NCBI GenBank assembly: GCA_017549185.1
Contig: JAFYVJ010000021.1
Span: 1 to 64,000 of the forward strand
Length of the DNA: 64,000 nt
Direction: 5' to 3'
Origin: Roseburia sp.
GTDB lineage: Bacteria > Bacillota > Clostridia > Lachnospirales > Lachnospiraceae
The translations under genes were made by a program, and so were the position numbers. Shown piece by piece: positions 26,558-35,401 of this stretch. The first letter of the stretch is position 1. The number at the start of each line of letters is the position of its first letter. The notes under the pieces were generated by a model. It was given only the letters and a program-made list of their open reading frames with translations, ran no database searches and was not told the origin of the DNA.

Positions 26558-27436
26558 ATGAAAGGTATTATTTTGGCCGGAGGTTCCGGAACTCGTTTAT
26601 ATCCGTTGACAAAAGCGATTTCAAAACAGATTATGCCTGTTTATGATAAGCCAATGATTTATTACCCGTTATCGATTTTGATGTTAGCAGGGATTCGTGA
26701 AGTGTTGATTATCTCTACACCAAGAGATTTGCCGGTATTTGAAGATTTGTTTGGTGATGGTTCGCAGCTTGGTATGCGTTTTGAATATGCGATTCAGGAA
26801 CAGCCAAGAGGCTTGGCAGATGCATTTATTATTGGTGAAAAATTTATTGGTGATGATTCTGTAGCATTGATTTTGGGAGATAATATTTTCTATGGACAGA
26901 GTTTTACAAAGGTGTTGAAAAATGTGGCAGAACGCACACAGAATGAGGCGGGAGCTACTATTTTCGGCTATTATGTAAGAGATCCAAGAGAATATGGTGT
27001 TGTTGAATTTGATGAGAATGGCAAGGCGTTATCTATCGAAGAAAAACCAGAACATCCAAAGTCAAATTATGCAGTGCCGGGTCTTTATTTCTATGACAAT
27101 GATGTTGTAGAGATTGCAAAAAATGTAAAGCCGTCTGCACGCGGAGAGATTGAAATTACAAGTATTAATAACGAGTATTTGAATCGTGGAACATTAAATG
27201 TTGAGACGTTAGGACGAGGATTCGCATGGTTAGATACAGGTAATCACGATATGCTTCTTGCAGCAGCAGATTTTGTATCCGCTTTCCAGAAACGTCAGGG
27301 ATTATATATTTCATGTATCGAAGAGATTGCTTATAAACGTGGATTTATCAATAAAGAGCAGCTTATAGAGCTTGCACAGCCATTATTAAAAACAGATTAT
27401 GGTAAATATCTGATGGAAGTGGCAGAGGGCTTATAA
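26558..27436 (+). CDS. rfbA: RmlA, glucose-1-phosphate thymidylyltransferase
   Basis: RmlA makes dTDP-glucose from dTTP and glucose-1-phosphate, the first step of dTDP-rhamnose synthesis. The 292-residue length is standard. The nucleotide-binding loop is [13 protein letters not shown] at the N-terminus, and [21 protein letters not shown] and [11 protein letters not shown] are family motifs. The start is ATG 26558 after GAAAGG; the upstream in-frame ATG 26534 is not conserved. End-product control by dTDP-rhamnose is known for this family. rmlC follows 73 bases later. Confidence 0.97.
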   Translation: MKGIILAGGSGTRLYPLTKAISKQIMPVYDKPMIYYPLSILMLAGIREVLIISTPRDLPVFEDLFGDGSQLGMRFEYAIQEQPRGLADAFIIGEKFIGDDSVALILGDNIFYGQSFTKVLKNVAERTQNEAGATIFGYYVRDPREYGVVEFDENGKALSIEEKPEHPKSNYAVPGLYFYDNDVVEIAKNVKPSARGEIEITSINNEYLNRGTLNVETLGRGFAWLDTGNHDMLLAAADFVSAFQKRQGLYISCIEEIAYKRGFINKEQLIELAQPLLKTDYGKYLMEVAEGL

Positions 27437-27442
27437 AAGAGA

Positions 27443-27476
27443 ATAACCATCAAGTTATGAGGTGTTGAATGGTTAT
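27443..27476. repeat. Hairpin in the rmlA-rmlC gap
   Basis: ATAACCAT (27443-27450) and ATGGTTAT (27469-27476) form a perfect 8-base stem over an 18-base loop. It lies directly after rmlA. No U-run follows, so read-through into rmlC is likely. Confidence 0.45.
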
Positions 27477-27509
27477 GAAAAAGAGTTGTAGAACGAGGAG
27501 TTTTCTATT

Positions 27510-28082
27510 ATGGGAAAGATAACAGTAACAGATAACTGCAACGGAATTGCAGGTTTAAAAGTAATTGAACCAGAAGTGAGAGGTGATCACCGCGGTTACT
27601 TCATGGAGTCTTATAATTATAATGATTTTGCGGCAGTGGGAATCGATTGTCAATTTGTGCAGGACAATCAGTCAGCATCTAAAAAAGGTGTTATTCGTGG
27701 ACTTCATTTTCAGATTAACTATCCACAGGATAAGTTGGTGCGTGTTATTAATGGTGAAGTGTTTGATGTGGCTGTGGATTTGCGTGAGGGTTCAGAAACT
27801 TATGGCAAGTGGTTTGGTGTTATTCTTTCAGCAGAGAATAAGAAACAGTTTTTTGTTCCAAAAGGATTTGCTCATGGATTTATTGTATTATCTGATTATG
27901 CAGAATTCCTTTACAAAGTAAGTGATTTTTATCATCCAAACGATGAAGGTGGCATTATGTGGAACGATCCGGAAGTGGGGATTGAATGGCCGATGCCAGA
28001 AGGAATGACAGAAGAAGATTTACTTTTTTCAGATAGAGACAAATTGTGGGGATCGATTAAGGAGCTAAAAATGAAGGAATAA
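27510..28082 (+). CDS. rfbC: RmlC, dTDP-4-dehydrorhamnose 3,5-epimerase
   Basis: RmlC epimerises carbons 3 and 5 of the 4-keto sugar to give the L-rhamno form. The 190-residue cupin has the catalytic His in VIRGLHFQ near residue 66, the VFDVAVDLR strand, and FVPKGFAHGF with the second conserved His. GAGGAG lies about ten bases before ATG 27510. Together with rmlA, rmlB and rmlD it completes the dTDP-L-rhamnose pathway within this locus. Confidence 0.96.
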   Translation: MGKITVTDNCNGIAGLKVIEPEVRGDHRGYFMESYNYNDFAAVGIDCQFVQDNQSASKKGVIRGLHFQINYPQDKLVRVINGEVFDVAVDLREGSETYGKWFGVILSAENKKQFFVPKGFAHGFIVLSDYAEFLYKVSDFYHPNDEGGIMWNDPEVGIEWPMPEGMTEEDLLFSDRDKLWGSIKELKMKE

Positions 28083-28095
28083 ATTCTTTCATTTA

Positions 28096-28117
28096 CCAGT
28101 TTGTGTACACAGACTGG
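28096..28117. repeat. Hairpin between rmlC and the exporter permease
   Basis: CCAGTTTGTG pairs with CACAGACTGG, with one G-U pair, over a 2-base loop. It lies between the rmlC stop and the permease ribosome-binding site. No T-run follows, so it is a palindromic repeat or RNA-stabilising element rather than a terminator. Confidence 0.5.
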
Positions 28118-28145
28118 CGGTAATTTGATTAGATGGAGGTCAAGA

Positions 28146-28958
28146 ATGTCTAAGAAGAGTGATAACACTCCGTTGTTGAAAGATGTATGGGAAAGCCGTG
28201 ACCTGATTTTTAGTTTGGCAAAAAGTGATTTTAAGGCAAAATATGCCGGTTCAGTATTTGGGATTATATGGGCATTTGTACAGCCGGTGATTACAGTACT
28301 CATTTATGTGATTATTTTTGGTATGGGATTAAAGATGACACCAGATAGTACAGAATATCCGTTTTTGCTTTATCTGATTGCTGGAATTGTGCCATGGTTT
28401 TTCTTTGTGGATGCATGGCAGAATGCATCTAATTGTTTGGTAGAATATAGTTATTTGGTTAAGAAGATGGTGTTTAAAATCCAGATTCTTCCGGTAGTAA
28501 AAGTAATTGCATCTGTATTTGTGCATTTGTTTTTAGTAGTAATAGCTACAGTGATTTTTGTGGTTATGGGTAAAATGCCGGGCATTACAATGATTCAGAT
28601 TATATATTATATGTTTTGTGAGATTTGTCTGATTTTGTCGGTATCATATATGACGGCTTCGGTGACACCATACTTTAAGGATATGACCCAATTAATAGGT
28701 GTGGTGACCCAGCTTGGTATGTGGGTAACTCCGATTATGTGGGATGAGAGTTTTTGGCCGGATTGGGCGATGAATATCTTCCGCCTGAATCCAATGTATT
28801 ATATTGTAACAGGTTATCGTGATTGTTATATGCACGGTGGCTGGATAACAGACCACATCGGAACAACCATATATTTTTGGTCATTTGTTATCATTTTAAG
28901 CCTTATCAGCGGTAAGATTTTCCGTGAGATGAAGGACTACTTTGCAGATCACTTGTAA
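28146..28958 (+). CDS. wzm: Polysaccharide ABC exporter permease (Wzm/TagG type)
   Basis: The 270-residue membrane protein has about six hydrophobic segments and the ABC-2 permease pattern. It has a soluble N-terminus with LIFSLAKSDFKAKYAGSVFG, then FIIFGMG-like first helices, and near the C-terminus the NPMYYIVTGYRD motif of the Wzm/TagG family. It forms the channel that exports lipid-linked polysaccharide made in the cytoplasm. ATG 28146 follows GGAGG; GTG 28101 would read through a hairpin. The ATPase partner lies 72 bases downstream. Confidence 0.92.
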   Translation: MSKKSDNTPLLKDVWESRDLIFSLAKSDFKAKYAGSVFGIIWAFVQPVITVLIYVIIFGMGLKMTPDSTEYPFLLYLIAGIVPWFFFVDAWQNASNCLVEYSYLVKKMVFKIQILPVVKVIASVFVHLFLVVIATVIFVVMGKMPGITMIQIIYYMFCEICLILSVSYMTASVTPYFKDMTQLIGVVTQLGMWVTPIMWDESFWPDWAMNIFRLNPMYYIVTGYRDCYMHGGWITDHIGTTIYFWSFVIILSLISGKIFREMKDYFADHL

Positions 28959-29005
28959 CAATTCAGAGCCAAGGTAATTTTGCGAATGGAGATCAGGATT
29001 GTTAT
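28955..29005. repeat. Palindromic repeat, ATTCAGAG family (short copy B)
   Basis: GTAACAATTCAGAGCCAAGG, then TTTTGCGAATGGAGATCAGGATTGTTAT. The first half matches the start of the 36.2 kb copy (ATTCAGAGCCAAGG) and the second half matches the shared TTTTGCGAATGG end. The middle is deleted. It overlaps the permease stop codon. Confidence 0.65.
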
Positions 29006-29030
29006 ATAAAATATAAAAAGGCAGGCAGTA

Positions 29031-30314
29031 ATGCAGGAAAAAATAATTGAGATCAAAGATATAGTTAAAACATATAAACTTTATAATAAACCGGTGGATT
29101 TTGCAAAGGAGTTGCTTTTCTTTGGAAAACGTAAGTATCATAGACCTCATAATGCTCTAAATGGGATTAATTTAGAGGTGTATAAGGGTGAGTGTATTGG
29201 TATTATAGGAACGAACGGTTCGGGTAAATCTACCTTGCTTAAGTTGATTACAGGTGTTGCAACACCAACTAGCGGAACGATAGAAGTGAATGGTAAAATC
29301 AGTGCTCTATTAGAGCTTGGTGCCGGATTCAAACCGGAATTTACCGGATTAGAGAATATTTACTTAAATGGTACGATTCTTGGGTTTACGAAAGAAGAGA
29401 TGGACGAGCGTGTGCAGGCAATCGTTGATTTTGCGGATATCGGGGAGTTTATTCACCAACCGGTAAAAAGTTATTCCAGTGGTATGTTTGCCAGACTGGC
29501 TTTTGCGGTAGCAATCAATGTAGAACCGGATATCTTAATTGTAGATGAAGCACTTAGTGTTGGTGATATTTTCTTTCAGGCAAAGTGCTATCAGAAGTTC
29601 ATGAGTTTTAAAGAAGCGGGTAAGACGATTCTGTTTGTAACACATGATTTGAGTAGTGTTATCAAGTACTGTGACAGGACTCTTTTGATTGACAAGGGAA
29701 ATCAGGTTATGGTAGGACCATCAGCAGAAGTGGTAAACGTGTACAAGAAGATTTTAGTAAACCAGTATACGGAAGAGACAGAAGAAGCAAAGGAAGAGGA
29801 AGTAAAAGTAGCAGCATCTAGTGTGGATAATGAAACAGGTACATTCTGGAAAGATTGTATGGTGAATAATTCCGGTGCGGTAGAATATGGCAATGGTGTT
29901 GCAAACATTGTTGATTATGCAATAGTAGATGCAGATGGCAATTTAAGCCCATCTATTTATAAAGGTGCAGAATTTGAAGTTCGTATGAAGGTAGAATTCT
30001 ATCAGCCAGTTGACAATCCTATTTTTGCATACACAATGAAAGATATTAAGGGTACAGAGGTAACAGGAACTAACACGATGTTAGAAGAGCAGAATTTAGA
30101 CCATGTAGAGGCAGGTCAGGTTGTAACGGTTTCTTTCCGCCAGAATATGAGTCTGCAAGGGGCTGATTATTTGCTTTGCTTAGGTTGTACCGGTTATGTG
30201 AATGGAGAGTTTACGGTATATAGCAGATTGTATGATGTATGTAATATACAGGTAGTGTCTGATAGGAATACAATTGGCTTTGTAGATTTAGGAGCAAAAG
30301 TTAGTTACAAATAA
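29031..30314 (+). CDS. wzt: Polysaccharide ABC exporter ATPase (Wzt type) with C-terminal domain
   Basis: The 427-residue protein has an N-terminal ATPase with Walker A GTNGSGKST at residues 60-68, the LLELGAGFKPEFTG segment typical of Wzt/TagH, the signature SYSSGM and Walker B ILIVDEALSVGD. From about residue 270, after an acidic linker (EETEEAKEEEVK), a beta-rich domain follows. It contains FEVRMKVEF and a late NTIGFVDLG, matching the Wzt carbohydrate-binding C-terminal domain. In the Escherichia coli O9a system this domain recognises the capped chain end before export. The adjacent methyltransferase-kinase suggests the same logic here. Confidence 0.92.
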   Translation: MQEKIIEIKDIVKTYKLYNKPVDFAKELLFFGKRKYHRPHNALNGINLEVYKGECIGIIGTNGSGKSTLLKLITGVATPTSGTIEVNGKISALLELGAGFKPEFTGLENIYLNGTILGFTKEEMDERVQAIVDFADIGEFIHQPVKSYSSGMFARLAFAVAINVEPDILIVDEALSVGDIFFQAKCYQKFMSFKEAGKTILFVTHDLSSVIKYCDRTLLIDKGNQVMVGPSAEVVNVYKKILVNQYTEETEEAKEEEVKVAASSVDNETGTFWKDCMVNNSGAVEYGNGVANIVDYAIVDADGNLSPSIYKGAEFEVRMKVEFYQPVDNPIFAYTMKDIKGTEVTGTNTMLEEQNLDHVEAGQVVTVSFRQNMSLQGADYLLCLGCTGYVNGEFTVYSRLYDVCNIQVVSDRNTIGFVDLGAKVSYK

Positions 30315-30335
30315 ATATATAAAAGGTTAAAAAGT

Positions 30336-32192
30336 ATGAACACAGAAAAAATCGGAAACGTAGTCATGAACTATGACTATTATATTGGACAGGATTTGTA
30401 TAGTGATGGGGATATAGAGGATACTTTGCTTGATATTGTGAAGAATCATGATAGAAGTGAATTTCCGAGTATTATTGTCGAATCAAAGTCGTGGCCAATT
30501 TTATATCATCTTTCAGAAGTGCGTACCAATATTTTGAACTGGTATCCGTTTGAAGAAGGGGCACATGTTTTAGAAGTTGGTGCGGGCTGTGGAGCGATTA
30601 CCGGTGCGATTGCTGATAAAGCTGAGAAGGTAGTTGCGATTGATTTGTCAAAACGTAGAAGTATGATTAATGCTTACCGCAATCGAGATAAAGAAAATAT
30701 CGAGATTATCGTTGGTAATTTTAATGATGTGGCAGCAGGTTTGACAGAAAAGTTCGACTATGTAACACTGATTGGTGTGTTAGAGTATGGGGAATTATAT
30801 ATTCCGGGTAATGACTCTTATCGTACTTTTTTGAAGAAAATTGCAGGCTTGTTGAAGCCGAATGGTAAAGTGCTGATTGCGATTGAGAATCAGTTGGGGT
30901 TGAAATATTTTGCCGGATGCAGGGAAGATCATGTGGGCAAATATTTTGAAGGTATTGAAGGTTATACCACTACCAATAGTGTGAAGACTTTTTCTAAAAA
31001 AGTTTTGAAAGAAATTATCGAAGGTAGTGGGTATGAAAATATACAGTTTGCATATCCATATCCGGATTATAAACTTCCGACGACTATTTACACGGATGAT
31101 TTCCTACCGGTAAAGGGTGAATTGGTGAATAATTTGCGTAATTTTGATGCAGACAGAATGGTGTTTTTTGATGAGACAAAAGTCTGGGATACCATGATTG
31201 AAGCAGGGTTATTCCATGAGTTTTCTAACTCATTTTTTGTGGAAGCTACAAAACCGGGTAAAGCTACAGAAATACTAGAGAAAGCCGGACAAATGACAAG
31301 TTTTGCGAAGTGTTCTGTAGAGCGTAAAGACGAGTATAAAATTATTACCCGTATTTTTGAAGAAGATGGTAAAAAGCTTGTAGAAAAACGTGCAGTAAAT
31401 AAAAAAGCTAATGTGCATGTGAACCGAATGGCAGAACTTGCAAAAACGAATCCGTATCTGACAGAGAATGTTTGCTTAGTACCATGCGAAGCAGTAGCGG
31501 ATGGAGTAGTGAGATTCCCATATATCGAAGGTCAGCGTTTGGATAAGGTGATCGATGAGGCGGTGAAACAAGGACGGTTAGAAGATGCATGGAGTGAAAT
31601 TCGTCGTTTGAAAGATATTATTATGAATGTCAGCGGTAAGGAGAACTTTCATGTAACGGATGAGTTTCGGACAGTTTTCGGGCAGATTCCGCAACCGGAA
31701 CCGGTCGAAGGAGAAAAACAGGCAGAGCCAGTTGATCCATTAGCTGTATTAGAAGGTTATGAAGCAGTGAAAAATGTCAATATGGACATGGTGGCTGCAA
31801 ATATTATTTTTGCTGATAAAATTTATGTTTTAGATTATGAATGGAATTTTGATTTTGCAATTCCGTTAAAATATATTTTGTTTAGAAGTATTTTGTTCAA
31901 TGGAACATTGAATGTTATGCCTGAGGAACAAAGAAAAGTATTAATGGAGATTATTGAAATCTCTGATGAAGAATGGCAGTTGTTTTTACAGATGGAAACT
32001 TCGTGGCAGCAGTTTGTTACAGGTACATCTTTAACGGATTTGTATCCGGATATGCCATCTAAGTATACTATTGTAAAAGAAGAAAATTATTGCAATAATC
32101 CGCCGGAACCAAAGCGTAGCCTTCCATATAGAGCGGCACGTAAAGTAAAACGAATGATAGTTGCGGCGTTACAGACAAAAGAGAAGAAGTAA
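30336..32192 (+). CDS. SAM methyltransferase fused to a probable APH-like kinase (WbdD-like layout)
   Basis: Residues about 50-300 form a class I SAM-dependent methyltransferase: VLEVGAGCGAITGA starts at about residue 78, VVAIDLS follows, and GKVLIAIENQLG is a later strand. The C-terminal half (about 320-600) has a kinase-like pattern: Lys351 in LVEKRAV, then NMDMVAAN at 482-489 in the place of the HxDxxxxN catalytic loop (Asn for His), then VLDYEWNF with Asp500 as a likely metal-binding residue. This order parallels WbdD, which caps O9 chains with phosphate and methyl groups for a Wzt with a chain-binding domain. The gene follows wzt by 21 bases. The methyltransferase call is firm; the kinase call is inference. 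Confidence 0.75.
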   Translation: MNTEKIGNVVMNYDYYIGQDLYSDGDIEDTLLDIVKNHDRSEFPSIIVESKSWPILYHLSEVRTNILNWYPFEEGAHVLEVGAGCGAITGAIADKAEKVVAIDLSKRRSMINAYRNRDKENIEIIVGNFNDVAAGLTEKFDYVTLIGVLEYGELYIPGNDSYRTFLKKIAGLLKPNGKVLIAIENQLGLKYFAGCREDHVGKYFEGIEGYTTTNSVKTFSKKVLKEIIEGSGYENIQFAYPYPDYKLPTTIYTDDFLPVKGELVNNLRNFDADRMVFFDETKVWDTMIEAGLFHEFSNSFFVEATKPGKATEILEKAGQMTSFAKCSVERKDEYKIITRIFEEDGKKLVEKRAVNKKANVHVNRMAELAKTNPYLTENVCLVPCEAVADGVVRFPYIEGQRLDKVIDEAVKQGRLEDAWSEIRRLKDIIMNVSGKENFHVTDEFRTVFGQIPQPEPVEGEKQAEPVDPLAVLEGYEAVKNVNMDMVAANIIFADKIYVLDYEWNFDFAIPLKYILFRSILFNGTLNVMPEEQRKVLMEIIEISDEEWQLFLQMETSWQQFVTGTSLTDLYPDMPSKYTIVKEENYCNNPPEPKRSLPYRAARKVKRMIVAALQTKEKK

Positions 32193-32213
32193 AGTAGCTG
32201 AAAGTGAGGGGCG

Positions 32214-33191
32214 ATGGACGCATCGATTGTAATCCCTGTAAAGAATGGCGGGGAGTTATTAGATAAAGTATTAGCAAAAGTTTTTGAACAGAAAACAAAA
32301 TATGAGTACGAAGTCATCTGTGTGGACTCAGGTTCCTCAGATAATACAGTGGAAATTGTGAAGAAATATCCATGCAGATTATATGAGATTGCACCGGAAG
32401 AATTTGGACATGGCAAAACCAGAAACTATGGTGCCAGCAAAGGAACCGGTGAGTTTATTATATTTATTACGCAGGATGCACTTCCGGTAAATGAATACTG
32501 GCTAGAGAATTTTATTGATGCCATGAAAATGGATGATGAAGTAGTCGGTGGTTTTGGACGGCATCTGCCATATCCGGATTGTAATGTATTAGATGTTAGA
32601 GATTTAAATGCTCACTTTAAAGGTTTTGGTGAAGAGAATACTGTTTCCTGGATGGAAGATAAGGAGCGGTATGAGAGAGAAGAGGGCTATCGCCATTACT
32701 TAGCATTTTTTGCAGACAATAATTCCTGTCTTCGTAGAAGTGTGTGGGAAAAATATCCATATCCAGATGTGGATTTTGCAGAAGATCAGATTTGGATGAA
32801 GCAGATGATTGAACTGGGATTTAAACGTGTGTATGCACCGGATGCAATGGTATATCATTCTCATAATTATGCATTGAATACGTATTTTAAACGATATTAT
32901 GATCAATATAAAGCGATTTATCGTTTACATCAGTATCAGATGTTTAAGAATGTTCCTAGGATGATATATGGTACGTTAAGGATTATTTATGCAGACATGC
33001 GTTATATCTGGGGCAGACAAAGCCAGATTAATCATAAATGGAAATGGACCCACTATGCAGTTGTGCGTAATACGTATCGAAGTGTGGCAGCCTTTATTGC
33101 GGGTAGATATGAAGGTTATTCAGAGAAAACGAAACGGTATTTAGATCGTCGTATTTCTCAGCAGTATGATCAGATTAACAATAAGGGTTGA
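32214..33191 (+). CDS. GT2 glycosyltransferase, rhamnosyltransferase-like
   Basis: The 325-residue GT-A enzyme opens with ASIVIPVKNGGELLDKVL and has VDSGSSDNT. It also has EFGHGKTRNYGA, a motif characteristic of rhamnosyltransferases of the RgpB/WbbL type. A modified DXD region FITQDALP and an acceptor-side AEDQIWMKQM follow. The start is ATG 32214 just after GAGGGG, 21 bases from the capping gene. It likely adds L-rhamnose from dTDP-rhamnose, using the precursors made upstream. Exact linkage cannot be read from sequence. Confidence 0.85.
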   Translation: MDASIVIPVKNGGELLDKVLAKVFEQKTKYEYEVICVDSGSSDNTVEIVKKYPCRLYEIAPEEFGHGKTRNYGASKGTGEFIIFITQDALPVNEYWLENFIDAMKMDDEVVGGFGRHLPYPDCNVLDVRDLNAHFKGFGEENTVSWMEDKERYEREEGYRHYLAFFADNNSCLRRSVWEKYPYPDVDFAEDQIWMKQMIELGFKRVYAPDAMVYHSHNYALNTYFKRYYDQYKAIYRLHQYQMFKNVPRMIYGTLRIIYADMRYIWGRQSQINHKWKWTHYAVVRNTYRSVAAFIAGRYEGYSEKTKRYLDRRISQQYDQINNKG

Positions 33192-33204
33192 AAGGAATAG
33201 AAGC

Positions 33205-33340
33205 GATAATGCTCACTTAACAGATAATCACTTGCTGATTAGCTGTGGAGGAAAGTGATTCAAAAGTGAGCAGGCTCTTTTGCGAAGCAAAATTATGAAT
33301 GAGCCCGCGAAGCATACTGTAACAGTATGCTAGAATGTGA
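33205..33340. repeat. Composite palindromic repeat (AATCACTT family, copy 1)
   Basis: The block holds several stems. CAGATAATCA pairs with TGATTAGCTG around CTTGC. GGCTC and GAGCC enclose TTTTGCGAAGCAAAA. AGCATACTG pairs with CAGTATGCT around TAA. Its first part matches 62277-62330 (AATCACTTGCTGATT versus AATCACTTACTGATT), and both contain a GCGAAGC module. It fills the gap between two glycosyltransferase genes. Confidence 0.72.
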
Positions 33341-33346
33341 GGAAAT

Positions 33347-34588
33347 ATGAGTAAATTAATTGATTATATAAAAGCACATTGGGTGAATCCTGCACGTATG
33401 GACCACCATGGAAACATTATGTGGGATCAGCGAGTGGCGGCTTTTGGTGGTGTGGATTTGTATTCTCCATATACATTTGTTTTGAAAAAAGAAAAAATAC
33501 CATTTGATCGTGAAGCTTATGAAGCAGCGAAAGGTGGAAAAAAGATTTTAAACTGGATTGTTCCGGAGATGGGATTGTCATCTGGTGGGCATATTAATAT
33601 TTTTCGTTTTGTGATGATGTTGCAAAAAGCAGGGCTTCATAACAGAATTTATCTGTTACAGTCGATTAACTTTAAGACGGCGGAAGATTGTAGAGAGTTT
33701 TTGAGAAAAAATTATGCATTGGATTTAAGCGAAATTGAACTGGATATTAATATTCATAATATGAAGTTTGCACATGCGACCATTGCTACTTCATGGCAAA
33801 CAGCTTATCCGTTGCGTGACTTTGATAATACCATTAGTAAATTTTATTTTGTGCAGGATTTTGAACCGTTTTTCTATGCGAAAGGATCAGAATCCGCCTT
33901 TGCAGAGAATACATACAAGATGGGATATAGAGGGCTTACAGCCGGTAACTGGTTACGAGATAAATTAAAAGAGGAATACGGCATGCAGACCGAAAGTTTT
34001 TTATTCTCTTATGATAAAGAGTTATATAAACCAGGGGAAAAACGTGATAATGTACCACGTATTTTCTTCTATGCAAGACCAGTTACAGAACGTCGTAATT
34101 TTGAATTAGGTATTTTAGCCTTAAATGAAGTAGCGAAAAAGTTTCCTGATTTAGAAGTGCTTTTTGCAGGATGGGATGTAAGGAATTATACGGTTCCATT
34201 CCGTTTTAAGAACTTGGGAAGTGTGCGACAGGACAAACTTTCTGATTTATATGCTCAATGTGATATGTGTTTGGTATTATCAAGTACAAACCTTTCATTA
34301 CTTCCACTGGAGATCATGGCATCTAATTCTGTACCTGTATGTACCAAAGGAAAAAATAGCGAATGGATGATGAATGACAGTAATGCGGTTCTAGTAGAGT
34401 TTGAACCGGATGATATTGCAGAAAAAATGATTTATTTCCTGGAGCATAAAGAAGAGTTAAATGCATTGCGGGCCAGTGGTATGGAATATGCAAAGGGGAC
34501 TAGTTGGGATGCTGAAGGTGAAAAAGTAAGAATTGCAATCGAAAGAGGAATTGCAGAGGACGAGAGGAAATTATGCAATTTAGTTTAG
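33347..34588 (+). CDS. GT-B glycosyltransferase, WsaF-like rhamnosyltransferase
   Basis: The 413-residue enzyme matches the layout of WsaF-type rhamnosyltransferases. Its N-terminal half has LNWIVPEMGLSSGGHINIFR, with a glycine-rich acceptor loop, and FYFVQDFEPFFYAKG. The C-terminal GT4-like nucleotide-binding half has IFFYARPVTERRNFELG and ends with STNLSLLPLEIMAS in place of the EX7E motif. The start is ATG 33347 after GAGGAA. It probably transfers rhamnose from dTDP-rhamnose to the growing chain. The end overlaps the next membrane protein by 16 bases, so the two are translationally coupled. Confidence 0.83.
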   Translation: MSKLIDYIKAHWVNPARMDHHGNIMWDQRVAAFGGVDLYSPYTFVLKKEKIPFDREAYEAAKGGKKILNWIVPEMGLSSGGHINIFRFVMMLQKAGLHNRIYLLQSINFKTAEDCREFLRKNYALDLSEIELDINIHNMKFAHATIATSWQTAYPLRDFDNTISKFYFVQDFEPFFYAKGSESAFAENTYKMGYRGLTAGNWLRDKLKEEYGMQTESFLFSYDKELYKPGEKRDNVPRIFFYARPVTERRNFELGILALNEVAKKFPDLEVLFAGWDVRNYTVPFRFKNLGSVRQDKLSDLYAQCDMCLVLSSTNLSLLPLEIMASNSVPVCTKGKNSEWMMNDSNAVLVEFEPDDIAEKMIYFLEHKEELNALRASGMEYAKGTSWDAEGEKVRIAIERGIAEDERKLCNLV

Positions 34589-35325
34589 AATATATACCGG
34601 CGATTATGCTTACAGGTATGGTATATCTGTTTGTGCTAGCCGGATTATGGAAAAATCAGATTAAAGAAGTCTATAGTAGAAGAACCAAAAGAGAAAAAGT
34701 ACTTACTGTATGTGTGTTGATTTTATCAGTAGGTGCTATGCTTTTTGTGGCGGCGAGAGCGGAAGGAATGCTTCCGGTGATGGGGAAATATACCGGAACG
34801 GTATATACAATGTTACTTTGGTTCTTAAATGGAAGTACTGAGATTTTGGCAATGGCAGTGTACTTTGTGTGTGTAATACCAACTATGGTAGTAAGTGCGG
34901 CAATTATTGATGAAATTAGCCAGAGAGAGCTCATTTTAGCAGCACCATTTTATTACTATGTATTATTTTTTATGGTAGAAGGATTATTTCTTGCACCGTT
35001 GGCAGTTCCTGTAACTGGTTGGTTTGTGTTGTTATTATTAGCTACAGTTTTTTATTGCAGAGTGAAAGCTCATTATGAAGGAACCAATAAAAAGAAAAGA
35101 TTACTCAGTATATTATTGGTTGTGGGAATATTAGTGGTATTGCTTGTTGAGGGAGCTGTACCGGTAGCATTGTTGCTTCAATATGTTGCTTCGCTGGGGT
35201 TAAATATTGGTGCAGCAGTAGTAATTAATCGTACCAGCATCTTAAAGAAAAAGCTTTGGTATCTGATGACCATGATTTGCTTTGTAATGTTATTTTTTAT
35301 TGGAAGATTATTGGTAACTATTTAG
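34573..35325 (+). CDS. Multi-pass membrane protein of unknown function
   Basis: The 250-residue protein has about seven hydrophobic segments (roughly residues 8-26, 45-62, 75-108, 120-140, 142-160, 178-205 and 230-250) with a basic loop after the first (YSRRTKREK). There is no charged catalytic motif that I recognise. ATG 34573 follows GAGGAAATT inside the upstream gene. It is coupled to the WsaF-like enzyme, so a role in polysaccharide modification or membrane anchoring is likely, but the function is unknown. The next two genes are also small membrane proteins. Confidence 0.75.
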   Translation: MQFSLEYIPAIMLTGMVYLFVLAGLWKNQIKEVYSRRTKREKVLTVCVLILSVGAMLFVAARAEGMLPVMGKYTGTVYTMLLWFLNGSTEILAMAVYFVCVIPTMVVSAAIIDEISQRELILAAPFYYYVLFFMVEGLFLAPLAVPVTGWFVLLLLATVFYCRVKAHYEGTNKKKRLLSILLVVGILVVLLVEGAVPVALLLQYVASLGLNIGAAVVINRTSILKKKLWYLMTMICFVMLFFIGRLLVTI

Positions 35326-35327
35326 TA

Positions 35328-35352
35328 GGTCTGCACATTTATTGTACAGACC
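35328..35352. repeat. Intergenic repeat, GGTCTG..CAGACC hairpin (copy 2)
   Basis: GGTCTGCACA pairs with TGTACAGACC, with one G-U pair. The unit and its flanks (TAACTAT before, CCGTGAAAAA and ATGATGGA after) match the repeat at 13.5 kb. As there, it starts directly at the stop of the upstream gene. Confidence 0.7.
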
Positions 35353-35401
35353 GTGAAAAACATGATGGATTATTTTAGATAAGTGGTGGAGCGAAAAAGA
35401 A

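Noticed and set aside
26410..26646. A 78-codon open frame across the rmlB-rmlA palindromes
   Set aside because: Its 5' half is translated hairpin repeat, its 3' half is an out-of-frame shadow of rmlA, and it lacks a ribosome-binding site.
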